Of a stretch of 64,000 nucleotides of DNA, positions 27,299 to 40,100 are shown one piece after another. The position numbers and the translations under genes are program-made. Below the pieces are notes generated by a model. It saw only the letters and a list, made by a program, of their open reading frames with translations, ran no database searches and had not been told where the DNA came from. Source of the stretch: Dryobates pubescens (Eukaryota; Chordata; Aves; Piciformes; Picidae); assembly GCF_014839835.1 (NCBI RefSeq), contig NC_071617.1:32528652-32592651 (forward strand). Direction: 5' to 3'. Position 1 is the stretch's first letter; every line of letters starts with the position of its first letter.

Positions 27299-28065
27299 AG
27301 CTGAAGATGAGTCAGAAAAAGAAAATGTCCTTTATTGTTGTGGAAGCAGAAGGATGTCTCCTGAGGTTGTATGTAATGCACTACTGTCACGGCATGACAA
27401 TGGAAAAACCGACTGCTGAGCCAACCAAACCCCCATAAGTACCTAATGATATCTCTCCTGGCCCAGATTTTCTACAAGTTGGTGCCTGAACTGCATACAA
27501 AATGACAACCAATATGAAAGGATCTCTCTTCTCAACAGAGCCAGAATTTAAGAGCCCAGCTGAGCTTATATTCCAGTTTATACAAAGAGATCCTTTGAAA
27601 GGCCTGTCACAATAACTTAAAGGTGGTGATCTGACAAAGAAGCTACTAGGCCTCTCCTCACCCTCTCCCCCACACCTCCTGCCACAAAGAGCAGCTGGCT
27701 TCAGTGAACAGGCATCGTTATTAATTACAATATGGTGACACAAACAATGTGTGCTTAGGAATGTTGTTGACTCTGCATTCACGTGAGACAAGCCCAAAAT
27801 TTTCATTTTTTCTTCTCCTTCTCCCGGCTTGGGTAGCTCTGCTGCCTCATGTGCTTGGCTGGGGAGGCAGCTGTGCCAAGCACCTGGCCCAGTTACAGGT
27901 ATGTATACAGGGACAAGGAGCCCGTTGTGAGAAAACCCAGCCTTAGCAAATTTCTCTGGCCATCGGCCAGCGTGTTGGGCAAGTGACTCTCTCTGACCAC
28001 GGTTACATCAGTCACTACCACCTCCCTTAATGTTATGGCATAGGAGGAGGCTGCCAGGGCAGAGA

Positions 28066-28081
28066 GAGAGAGAGAGGCAGT
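28066..28081 (+). repeat. Short (GA)n microsatellite
   Basis: Seven GA units. Simple repeat. Confidence 0.75.
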
Positions 28082-30735
28082 CACTGGGTTTTGAAACCAT
28101 CTGTCCCAAAACATTACAACACCCTCACCGTTTTCCAGTGGATTTGCTCAGTTCCTCCCCTGCCATGAAGACCACACAGGCTTCACGAAGGCGTTTCTCG
28201 CAGTGCTGCAGAAAGGCAGTCTCTGGGGCCCGCCACTCCTGGCAGCAGCTCTGAAGCAGTGTGATTCCCCCAACTGCCTACAGATGCTCTCCCAGTTTAC
28301 ACCAAGGGCCAGAACCAACCTCAAAAGCTGATATTTAGGGGGAAAAAATATGGGAAAGGCTTTTTTTGCTGTTTTTCCAGAGAGAGATTCTCCATGCTGC
28401 TCTGCCCCTAGCACAAAAGGGAGGGAGGGCTGGAAGAGTGAATGGATGGAGAAGCCCCTCACAGACCCACTCCCTCATTTCATCTGCTTCTCCTCTGCCT
28501 GCTCTGGTCCCTTACTTCTGATGGACTTGCACCCCCTTGGTTCAGAGACTGCCCAAGGCAGCCCTGGTGGGGGACCCATACTACTGCCTTCCCAAGCTGC
28601 CAGCTCACAGGGGCCCAGGCTGGGAGCCCTGAGGATGCGTGTTGCACTGGTGAGGAAGCAGGCAGAAGCACCACTGCCAATAGGGCTGACAGCCAAATCT
28701 TGCTCTCTGCTACTGCCCAGTGTAAATTTAGAATGACTCCCCACAGCAGTGGCTGGGATTTGCTCTGTGCGAGGAAGCAGGGCAGACTCTGGACAACGCA
28801 TGGCACTTCAAGACAACCATCCGGAGCCCGGTGTGATCACAATCACTTCATAAAAGACAGCAAAACTGGCAAACAAAAATATTGCTCCTGGCATGCAACT
28901 ACTTTCATATTGATTCAACACTTAAAAATGCACTGAAGTGAGGATGCCCTTTTTTCAAACCCTCCAGCAAATTCAGTTTCATTCTTCCCAACCTGCTGTC
29001 TTCTCAGCCCTCAGCTTCTTCACCCTGATAGTAGCAGGACCTTCATACAACAGTGTCTCAGCCTCTGTGCTGCCTCCTCTTGCTCCCTTTTCTGCTTCAG
29101 CTCCTGCTTAAAGTTCTTCCAGAGGAGGAGCAGAAATTTCTGCAACAACTGCCTTGCAACATAACCCAATCCAGGCCTGACTACCCCAGCAAAAGCAGGG
29201 GAAAGCGCAGCTGGACCTCATGCTACAAACCTGTCCCCTCAGCCTGTCCCTCCACAGACAGGAGCCCTTGCAGGTTCACAAGCTGGCCAGATCAGGGTAG
29301 ATTTTCTCCACTCAGAGATTCTGGAAGGATTATTTGTCTGCAACGTATCATATGACTTTGTTCTTAGAGTTACATTTTAACTGAGAAAGTTTAACAAGTA
29401 TGACTTATGGGCTTCTAAAATTGGCAGCAGAAAAGTGAGCTGAGGAAGTTATGGAAAAAAACCACAAGCAAGGCCATTGCATGTTATGCACAATTTCTGG
29501 ACTCTTTTTCCAATCTTTTTTTTTTCGGTGGAAAATATTTTCCAGCTACACAGGCCTGGCCTCACTAAGTAAGTATATATGCCAAGTTTATAAAAAAGCA
29601 GCTGCAGACAGGGTTGAATGAAAGGATTACACCGCTGTTGGTCTTCCAGAAGGTGCTTTGGTTCACACCCCGTCCCACAGAGCAAGGCTCATTTCTCAAA
29701 TCTCCAGGTAAAGAGGGGAAAAATATGAACCACACAATACAAACAGCTATTGTTTTGCATGCAAATGGGCATGCATGAGTGTACATCTAGCTAAGCTAGC
29801 TGGCTAGCTAGCAACTGCTCCTAGCCACTGATAATGCTGGATTTTAGCAGCTGAAGATTATCATCATTCCTTCGACCCCTCCCCACCCTACAGCCTGGTA
29901 CATCTTCCACGAATACAGCAACAGCAAGAGGACTTTCAGCCTCAGTATGCTTCTGTTGCCTGCTTCACATATACCTGGTCTCCAGCTGCTCCCACTGAAA
30001 TTCAGGCTGCACCAACCTCATATACTTTCAGGATGCCAGGCTGTAAGGATAGAAAGGATCGCTGTAAGCTTGCAGCCTGACCTCCTCTGCAGCATACTGC
30101 CACTGAATTTCAATCAGGAACTCAGGCAGCAGAGGCATAACCTTAATTTTCAGCTGCACCTTGTCACAGCCTTGGCCTGATACACTAGTCACAAGAGGAG
30201 AGTCAGAAACAATTCTTCGCACTCCTAAACAGAACAGCTACTGGGGGTGCAGGGAGGACACAGACTAAAAGTAAATGGATATAAAAAGGTAAGATGAGTG
30301 GTAAGCTACAGATAGTACATTACAGATCTGTACCCTGCTGCTTTTGCAGTTGAGCATCTTAGAATAATAGTGCTGAGAATGACAGTGTTACATCAGGAAT
30401 ATCGGTCAAGACAATATTTCCTGGCAATTGTTTGAGAAACGCTTTTCTCACAGCTAATTGCTCCCAAGAGGGTGTGTTTTCTCTGTTTTTAGGAGGAGAG
30501 CAACTAAGAAAGAAGGTTTTAAAACCTCTGTACCCTGCTGTGGGACAAAGAACTGGGGGGAAGAAAGGAAAAAAGAGAAAAGAAAAAGGCACAACAGCTG
30601 TAGTGTTCTATAAAATTATTTTGTTCTGTTCTCTTGCCGGGGTAGTGGGTGCAATCATCAGTTTGGCAGAGATAAATACAGGAAAAGCAAGAAATTTTAC
30701 AGAAAATGGTTGTCCCAGCTGCCGGAGTACCACAT

Positions 30736-30748
30736 TGCCATCTAGTGG
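30736..30748 (-). promoter_or_regulatory. CTCF-like motif
   Basis: Reads CCACTAGATGGCA on the minus strand, a full match to the CTCF core CCASYAGRKGGCR. Occupancy cannot be judged from sequence. Confidence 0.5.
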
Positions 30749-32057
30749 CACCGGCTCTGAGAAGCCAAAACACACGGGGCGCTGCAGGCTCTCCATGCCC
30801 TGCCTCGCCGGTGCTTGTCTGGGCAGCAGGCTATCTAAATCGGGGGCCGTTTCCTTTCAGTGCTTTACAACAAAGCTTGACAACTGCAAAACCTACTTGG
30901 TCTGTCCATAAAAGATAGGTGTTGGGAGAGATGGGGAAAAGGAAAAAAATCCCACCAAAAGCAAGTTTGAGACAAAATCGGCTTCCCTTGGGAAAAACAG
31001 TGTTTTACACTGAGGCCCACAGATTTCCATCTTTCAGTGATCAGATACAGCTACTGCAGCCTCAGTATGTTCTGTAATTGTTGAACAGGTGTCTCTGTCA
31101 AAATGATGGGCTGGTAGGAACAGCAAGTGCTACCTTGTCCCAAGGAGATTGGCCTAAACCTAGGGCTGATGCTCCGTCACCAATATGTAGGACCAAACGT
31201 TTCAGTACCTTTGTGCTCAGATGCTATCTGCAGTGCCAGTCCACAAAATTTAACTCTGCTATGGGCTTCTACAATGACACATTTTCTTTGCATTCCAAAA
31301 AGAATGCACATGTAAACCTTTTGACATTGAAAAAATGAAAAGCAAAAAATGTTAATCCCCTTTAGACAGCAAAAGGCAGGGGTCCACCTTTGAAAGACAC
31401 ACAGCAGAAAGCAGCAAATTATTTTCAATGACCTTCACACAGCAAGTTAAAAAGAAAGAAGAGCTTTGGTGTACTTGAATTCTGACATTCATTGAACGAT
31501 GTTAAATTGGAAGGTCCCAGCTGCAGCAGACTTCTATTTAGACAGAAAGCAAAACAACTCCCAGTGCCTCAACTCTGCCAGAAGAGACCATCATTTTGGG
31601 AAGCAATGGAAGAAGCCTTGCATCAGGCATCCAAGACTGCCCACAAAGCTCTGCCTCATAGCAAAGTTCTTCCTGTTCTTGCACTTTCAACTGGAAATAA
31701 ATGACCACAGTCACACCTTATGGGCAATGAAAGGTGATTAGCAGCAGGCTGCATTTGGTCCTAGTGCAAAAGACAGTATGTCTAGCTTATCATTACCTCT
31801 GTGTCTTTGGTCCCTGAGTCCTGTGAAGCTTTGCATGAACATAGCTGTACTCCATGTGCCCTAAACCACCATGTCAACAAGGGTGATACTCCTGGATACT
31901 AGTAAAAACAATGTGGTCTTCCAAGAAGGAAAATGCAGTTAAGTTCCTCAATAATACAACCTATGTTGCTCCAGTGAATTAGTCTTACAGCTGCATTTCT
32001 TCCAAAGCCAAGTGACAAGCTCTACAAACACTTTGGCAACTACAAATATTCTGTATT

Positions 32058-32265
32058 AGTCATAGAATAATAGAATTGGTTTGGTTGGAAAAGACTTCTA
32101 GGTCCAACTGTCAACCTAAGACCACCATGGCCATTAAACTATGTCCCAAAGTGCCATGTCCACACATTTCTTGAACACTTCCAGGAACGGTGACTCCACC
32201 ACCTCCATGGCCAACCTATTCCAATGCCTGAGAACCCTTTCAATGAAGAAATTTTTCCTAATATC
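32058..32265 (-). mobile_element. Older CR1 LINE, 3' part (interrupted)
   Basis: Reverse-complement CR1 3' end: CATAGAATAATAGAATTGG, GGCCATTAAACTATGTCCC, CACTTCCAGGAACGGTGACT, GAAGAAATTTTTCCTAATATC. The continuation (CCAATCTAAACCTCCC) resumes at 34013, so a second CR1 has been inserted here. Confidence 0.9.
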
Positions 32266-34012
32266 ACAGGATCACAGGATGTTAGGAGTTGGAAGGGACC
32301 TCTGGAGATCATCAAGCCCAACCTTCCTGCCAGAGCAGGACCATATAATCTAGTGCAGGTCACACAGGAATGCATCCAGATGAGTCTTGAAAGACTCCAG
32401 AGGAGACTCCACAACCTCTCTGGGCAGCCTGTTCCAGTGCTCCAGGACCTTTATGGTAAAGAAGTTCCTCCTCATGTTGAGGTGAGTGGTCCTGTGCTGT
32501 AGTTTACATCCATTGCCCCTTGTCTTGTCACAGGGCACAAGTAAGAAGAGGCTGTCTCTTCCTTCTTGACACCCAGCCCTCACATATTTAGATACATTTA
32601 TTAAATCCTCTCTCAGGCTTCTCTTCTCCAGACTAAAAAGCCCCAGGGCTCTCAGCCTCTCCTCATAAGGCAGTGCTCCATGTAGCCCTTCGTTGGACTC
32701 TCTCAAGTAGATTCCTGTCCCTTTTGAACTGGGGAGCCCAGATCTGGATGCAATATTCCAGGTGAGGTCTCACCAGGGCAGAGTAAGGGGGAAGGAGAAG
32801 CTTCCTCTATCTGCTGGACACACTCCTCTTAATGCACCCCAAGATCCCATTGGCCCTCTTGGCCACAAGGGCACATTGTTGACCCATGGATAACTTCTTG
32901 TCCACCAGGACCTCCATGTCCTTCTCCATGGGATCTGTTCTCCAGTAGATCAGCTCCTAAGCTGTACTGGTGCAGTTTATTATTCCTTCCCAGATGCAGG
33001 ACTCTGCACTTATCCTTGTTGAACCTCATTATGTTCCTCGCTGCCCAGCTCTCCAGTCTGTCCAAGTCTCACTGAATGGCTACACAGCCTTCAGGTGTAT
33101 CAGCCAAGACTCCCAGTTTGGTATCATCAGCAAACTTGCTGAGCAGACACTGTCTGTCTGTCCCTTCATCAATGTCATCGATAAAGATGTTGAACATGAC
33201 TGGACCCAGCACTGATCCCTTGGGGACTTCACAAGTTACAGCTGTCTGGACTTGGCACCATTGACCTGGTACCACTCTTTGCACTCTATTGTGTAACCAG
33301 TTCCTAACCCATCTCACTGTCTGTTCTTCTATCCCACACTTCCTGAGCTTACTCACAAGGATGGTATGAGAGACAGTGTCAAAAGCCTTGCTAAGGTCAA
33401 GGTAGACTACATCCACTGGTCTCCCTGCATCTACCCTCCTGTTACATCATACAAGGCTATCAGATTAGTCAAGCATAATCTCCCCTTGGTAAATCTGTGC
33501 TGACTACTCATGATAACCTTCTTCTCTTCCAAGTGCCTAGAGGTGACCTCCAGAATAAACTACTCCGTCATTTTTCCAGGGATGAAGGTGAGGCTCACTG
33601 GTCTGTAGTTTCCTGCAACCTCTTTCTTGCCCTTTTTGAAGACTGGAGTGACATTGGCTTTTCTCCAGTCCTCAGGCACCTCTCCTGTCTGCCAGGATTT
33701 TGCAAAAATGATGGGAGAGTAGTACAGCAACAACATCAGGCAGCTCTCTCAACATGCTTGGATGCTCTCATCAGGGCTCATGGACTTGTGTATATTCAAT
33801 TTGTGTAACTGATCCCTAAGCCAGTCTTCATTGACTAGTGAAGAGTCTTCCCCCCTCCAGGCTTTCTCTCCTTCATCCAGGGTCTGGAGTTCACAGGGGC
33901 TGGTCTTAGGAGCAAAGACTGAAGCAAATAAGGTATTTAGCAGCTCTGCCTTCTCTGCATCCTCAGTTAGGAGGGCTGCCTCCTCATTCAGCAGTGGCTC
34001 CACACTTTCCCC
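32266..34012 (-). mobile_element. Younger CR1 LINE inserted into an older CR1
   Basis: About 1.75 kb in minus orientation, with the 3' end at 32266 (ATCACAGGATCACAGGAT). It includes the 3' UTR and much of the reverse-transcriptase ORF. Minus-strand peptides include [40 protein letters not shown] and [16 protein letters not shown], with FADD as the catalytic box. An upstream piece reads [13 protein letters not shown]. It is 5'-truncated and has frame breaks. The triplet ATC is present at both junctions. Confidence 0.93.
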
Positions 34013-34132
34013 ATCCAATCTAAACCTCCCCTGGCACAATTTCAGCCCATTTCTTCTCATTCTATCACCTGATACTAGGGAGACTAGACTGACCCCCACC
34101 TCACTACAACCTCCTTTCAGCTGTAGAGAGGA
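34013..34132 (-). mobile_element. Older CR1 LINE, 5' remainder after the insertion
   Basis: Resumes with ATCCAATCTAAACCTCCCCT and TTTCAGCCCATTTCTTCTCA, continuing the CR1 interrupted at 32265. It ends near CTGTAGAGAG. Confidence 0.88.
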
Positions 34133-37100
34133 TGAACAACAAAGCTTGTGTTGTCACCCCCTGAGACCAAGTGCACACCAGCTGCAATGTTAGTGGAATT
34201 TATAGAGGCAGAACTTGAACAGTAAGATTTTGAAAAATGGAAAGGTCATGAACGATCCTGAGCCTGATAGTTCTGTCAGCATCTGATCTGTTCCTTAGTT
34301 ATTTTCTCTAAAGTTGGGGTGAGATCACTGTTTTCATTGAAAACATGCTGCTCAATGTAGGAAACATCCACCTGTGAAAAGATCTACAGTATAATGACAA
34401 ATATTATCAAGCCTGCTGAAAAATTTTGAGGTGAAGTCAGCAGAGTGAACACTTCTCCCAACCTCAGAAGAGTCTCGTAACAAACACCATCCTGGAAACC
34501 ACAAAAATGAAGGGATGGATTCTACAGAGGAACCAAAGGTTTTCCCTGATTCATATTTTATACGGAGAGTACTGCCCCAGTATGAATACATTCCATCCCA
34601 GGGCTCTGTGGCCTTTAGAAAAACAATTCAAATCATCAGCACTTACTTCTGCAGTTGCTCAGAGAAGTCATGGTGCCAAGTGGTTAACTTAAGCTCCTAC
34701 TAAGAACCAGACAGTCTGTTGGTTCTTGAGGGTGGCAAGACACACCAGCCTGATCATCTGACATTCCAGATATATGGCTACCACGTAGCCAGCTTCTTCC
34801 AGTCACATCCCCCTCTCCTTTCCAGATACCAACTCCAAAGCAGAAAAAGGAATATAGAGCCATCTTGGTCAAAAAATAGCATCTGCTCTAACTACAAGGA
34901 CTTTCAACATCAGAAGCAAGCTTCAGAAGGCTTTTAATGAGTTAACTGTCCAAAACCGGGCTACAACTTTCTCTCAGTGAAGTATCCCTCCAAATTTCAA
35001 CCATTTTATCAGGCTGTCATGTATTCAGTTTGCAATCCAACATCTAGGATGGATGCTGAGTCACTGCCTTGCTTCTAAGCTGTTTGCCTTATTTATGGCT
35101 GCTTAATACCTATGTCCTAGCTTTCCTATTTGCATGAGGGTGTCACCAAATTTCAGGCACTACTATGTTGGCTGATTACTAAATTTTGACAGAACTGTCA
35201 GAGTTCCTTTTAAAGCTGCTATCAAGCAAGCCATATTTCTGAAAGATCGCTTCTTACATTTACAGCGCAGAAACCACTTATGAACTGCAGGACTGCCAGC
35301 AGAGCAATTAACCCACTGCTCAACAGTTCACGTTACTTGATTTCAGTTTGGGTGGGGGTTGTCCTTCAAATATTTTCAATTAGAGAGTGTCTTTCATACT
35401 CCTTTTTCTTTTGGTAGGTTTCACAATTTTTAAGTAAGTCCACAGTTGGTGAAGGTCTGAGTTTTCCTGATGATGGTAGTAACTAGCACTGATTAGCCAA
35501 CCAGTCTAAAACTAATGTGGTGTAGAAAAGAAGAAAGCTTTAGAGCTTCATATGTAATTCAGAAAAATAAAATAATACCCTCCCAGTAACTACCAAAAAA
35601 ATCATACTATCCTAAACCTTACCTTCTCCCTTCCTGTGTCTCTGTCCCAATGTCCTGCTCTTGACTGCTTAGGTTTCCATGAGGAAAGGACCATGCAGAG
35701 TAAATTACAGGATCAGGACCGCAGGCTGTGAGCTTGCAGAATCAGAGACTTCATCTTGACAAATTCTTCAGAGTGCCACACATATCTCTGCTGATACAGA
35801 AGTAATAATAATAATTTCATGCTAAGAATTCTGCAAGTGCCAATGGCTAGTAGATAACACCCCTACAGAGCAATAAAGAATGGCCCTTAGTTCTGTCAGA
35901 CAACTTCTAACATAAGCCAAGGGGCCCAATGCTGAAGCTCAAAACTTTAGATGGCGAGATAAAAGCAAACCCTCATGGTTATGCAAATTCAACCGAGTGT
36001 CATTGTAGCTAACACTCAAACCAGAAGAATCTAATAAATGTGGAAGCTGCAGTGTGGGGTCAGACAGGGCTTCTCTTCCTTATACAGCCAAAAACTTTCA
36101 CCTCCTTAATTCTAGGAGCTGGTAGTCTTTACTGGGGTAGCCTACAGGACCAAGCAAATGCATTACCAAGTCAATGTGTGATGAAAGTAAATTTCCATCA
36201 AACCTAGACTGTTCCCACCAATAATGAGATATTGATTAGGTATGTACTATCAGTTAAAAACACCAGAGGAAAGTTTCTCAAAGAACATGCTTGCTCAAGA
36301 ATCCCTTTTTCTCCATTTAATTAGTCATTGCATTATAATTAACAAATGCATGCAATAATCATTGCCATTTTAATAATCAAAGCTGAATGTACATTCCTTC
36401 TCATTAAATAATATTAAATACAACAAAAGATGCTAAACCAGATTGTTTCAGAGCTCCAAGAAACACACTTTTACATACATGCCAAAGCAGGCAAAGATTG
36501 GTTTGTTACAGCAAATTCCTGTATCTTCCAGGCTATTTTACAGGGTGCAACATACCCAGATTGATCTAAGGAAGGAGGATAAGCATGCTTTGCAGAGACA
36601 GTATCTTTTATTAAACAGCTCTCTTTCTCCAGATACTTGCAAGGGTTTAAGCAGACTTTGAAGAATTTCTTACTAACAAGTTAATGTTTGGATAAATGCT
36701 GATCAAAAGCTACAAGTGCTGAAAACTTCTGATTCACTTGTATGGCATAAACATAAACTTTCCCCCTGAAAACACAGACCAGGAATCAGAGGAAAATCAC
36801 TTCTAAGGTGCAAGAGTAGTTAAGATGTGGTCTCAAGACAGTGTGACGCTGCAATACAAATAGCTGCCTCCAAGGCATGAGAGACCCCACCAGCTCATTT
36901 TGAATCAGTTACAGGACCACAAGAAGGTGAGCCAATTTTGCCACCTTAATCCGAAATTCAGCGAACAATGAAATTGCATCTTATTGCCAACCTATAACAT
37001 CTTGCCCCTTTGTGTCTTTTTTTAGCTGCCCCTCCTCACACAGGCCATCGCAACTGGAGTCCAACTCTGTGAAGAGTCTCGAGAAACAGATTTCTCTTCC

Positions 37101-40100
37101 ATTCCTACTGCATTTAACAGGTGCTTTCCTTTCACTACAGCTAACAAAGCTCATTCAGAAAAAGCAAGAGCCGGGCAGGGGAAACTCTTCTCTTGCACAC
37201 CTAGGAATAAGATTCAGTTGCATTTTGTTGCAGAGTTTAATTTGTACAATGCAGTTGTTTTATCTACATACCTGGTTTATGCTGAGGGATGTGGGGAAAG
37301 AGAAATTCTTCTAATCATGTCACCACAACGAATTATACACAGGATTAGAAAAGCCAAAATTAGGTGTTGTTAGAAATGTGTCACTGCTGCCACAGTGATC
37401 CTGTCTTGTACACCGTACAAATTTGCGTCTACAAAACGCTGTATTACATCCCCTCTCCAGACTAAGAATTAGGATTTTGCAGGGCGAGCTTGCACAGAAT
37501 GCGTGTGCAAAACTGCCCTCTGCTGTTCACTTTAAGACCTGCTCAAATAAAGGATAGTGACCAAACCAGTTTTGAGTAGCTAGAGTTGAAGCTGTAAACA
37601 GGCAGACCTATCTGACTTTGGCTGTTTTCTGCCTGCGTGCACAGCAGAAATTTCATACCTGAAAGCCACTCAAACTGCCTTGATGCAGGTACCATTCAGA
37701 CAGATTTGCAGACTGTAGCAACATTGTGCTAGCTGCAACAGCACTCCATTGAACAGCAGGTGAGCATCAACAGATATTCTCTCACCCCAAAAATAAGTGA
37801 AGAACATCCTCAGGGTGTAAGAGACATGATGGTAATTGTGAGTGAGCAGGACAGGCATCCCATTAAATGCAGGCCTGACCTTTATAAAGCAGGAAGCAGA
37901 TCTCTTATATCTGGAGTCAAAAGCTCATAGCACAGAGGCCTTTAGTTCATTATTATTAGGTTACAGGAGAGACTAGCAAATAGGATAACCATATTAAAGA
38001 ATGCCCAGTAAATACTCTGTAAAACAAGCACTTGTAAGCCCCTACTGCAGGGAAATGAAAACCTGTTGTTTTGGTGTTTGTTTTTTTTCAAGAGCATAGC
38101 CAAACCTCTATACTTTGAAAAAGCTACCCATTAGATTCTAGTATCAGTACACTGAACAGTTTGGAACAGAAACATCACAGAAGGGCCAGATGTTTTCTAT
38201 GGCTTCACTCACACATTCATACACAGGACATGCCAAATTCATCCCTCTGACAACAGCATCAGGTGTCCACATATTTTCCTTTGGGAAGCTGTGTTTTGGT
38301 ACAAATGCAAAAAAGCAGCACTGTTATCAATACCAGAAACTCATTTTCCAGAGCGCTTCTGATGAAGACGGATGGTTCTTGTGAATTAAGCACACATTTC
38401 AGCTCTGTGCAACCTTTTGGTCAGATTTAACTGCTGTGCCACCATCGGCTATACTGCTCAGTGTAAGCACACAAATTAAAACCTAGACAAAGACTTGAGT
38501 ACAACCACAGCCTTGAAGATTTTTCTTTTTTTTCATATCAGCCCTTTTCATATCCTTATATCTAAATGTAGAAATATGGCTGTACAGTGCAAAATGTCTT
38601 TGACACACTAGAATCACTTAGTGACCACTTCAAAGATTGCCTTGAAGTTTAACTCATGTTAATTTTAATATAACAGCCATGTAGGGCCACTGTTCAGCCT
38701 AAAGGACTTTAAACATACCATCAACAGAAGCACAAATGAAACGTTAGAAAGATCCTTCTGGGTGAATGAATAGCTGGAGCTTTACTTTGATGATGGATGG
38801 ATGGCCTCCTACACAGCAGGGCTGGGATTCCTCCATTTTTTTGAGTTAAGGACAACAATAATATTCTGTCATCCCCCAGGGTGAGGAAATTAGTGCCAGA
38901 TGATTCACTGTGTGTCTGATCATTTTGGTTTTGGATTCAATTCCATTATCTAGAAAACTTAATGGTGAGATATCAAAGGTAGTCCTGCACGGTCATGAAA
39001 CTAGCTGGGGGTTTTGTGTTAAAGTTGCCTGAGAATCTAATAACTGATAGACTTCCCAAGATGAAACTAACAGATCTTTGATTTTATGAGAAATCCTCTT
39101 AGTGCTGAAAAGTGCTCTCTTCTTAGAGCCATCTTCCCTTTTAAGGTGCTCCTTCTGAGGGAAAGAATAGCTTTACCTGCAGCAGAATAAGAGTACAGAT
39201 CTTACTCATCAGTAGTTTCGAGCTCAGCAGCAGCAAATCCACAACTGGAATGGCTCACTTCCACCTTAGTTTACACAGGTGAAAGATGGTATTGTGTACA
39301 GGTAATGCAGTAGCATTGCTGCTACTGATGCAGTAACACCTACCACTGCACTTTCAATTACCTGCACTTGGCTTACGTCTGAAACCAGTTCTAAATCACA
39401 GCCTCTGCTATATGTGGGCTGTGCATGCTAGCTACATGAGTGCCAGCCTGCAATTGTTGTTTAGAAGGAGATTCACTGTTTCTTCAATGTGTTCAAGTTT
39501 TTACAGCTTGCAAGGCATCAGCTTCATCAGATCTTTGGAAAAAAGAAAATAAAGAATTCTCCAGCCTTATTAAAAGAACTGATTCATTATTCCCACCACA
39601 TTAGCCACAGCACTCAATACAGGCATCAGACCTTGCTGTAGCATACTAACCAGGTACTTCTGGGTTATCGATACAAGAACAAATTGGTACTTAGGGCTTC
39701 AATTAAACCTATGCTATCTATAAATTTGATTAGATCTAACTTTGCAGGATCAAGAACACTTTTGAAAAGGGTTAGAGTAATACTTGTGCCTATAATGTTT
39801 ATTAAAGCAATGATCATTTATAGACATAAAGACTCCCACAAAGTCTTCCATCAAAATCAGAGCTGACAGAAGTACTTAGCTCAGGACAGCTTTGCTGCTA
39901 GCTAAACTGTGAATTCAAATTGTCATCATTATACTGAAGGGTGAAGAGGATTCTTCAGGTTTGAAGGAAGCTTTGTCTTATGCTGCTTGGGTTTTGGTTT
40001 TCAAGGTGGGATGGTGATTTACCTTAGGATGATCTTAAAAGCCGAACCAAAAAGATGCTACACTGAAGTGATCACCACAAGCAAGGACAGCAGGTAAACA

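Larger units (their letters stand above)
18023..32057. other. Long intergenic stretch without recognised genes
   Basis: Fourteen kilobases with only small repeats, one possible CR1 scrap and one CTCF-like motif. A cluster of GCTAGC-type palindromes lies at 29787-29812 and a purine-rich GGAGAGGAGA tract at 19085-19119. None of the open frames up to about 160 codons shows a known domain or coding-like pattern. Conserved noncoding elements may be present but cannot be seen without alignment. Confidence 0.55.

Noticed and set aside
28350-28936. Overlapping open frames on both strands
   Set aside because: Locally GC-richer DNA with frames open on both strands at once, no domain and no coding-like neighbours.
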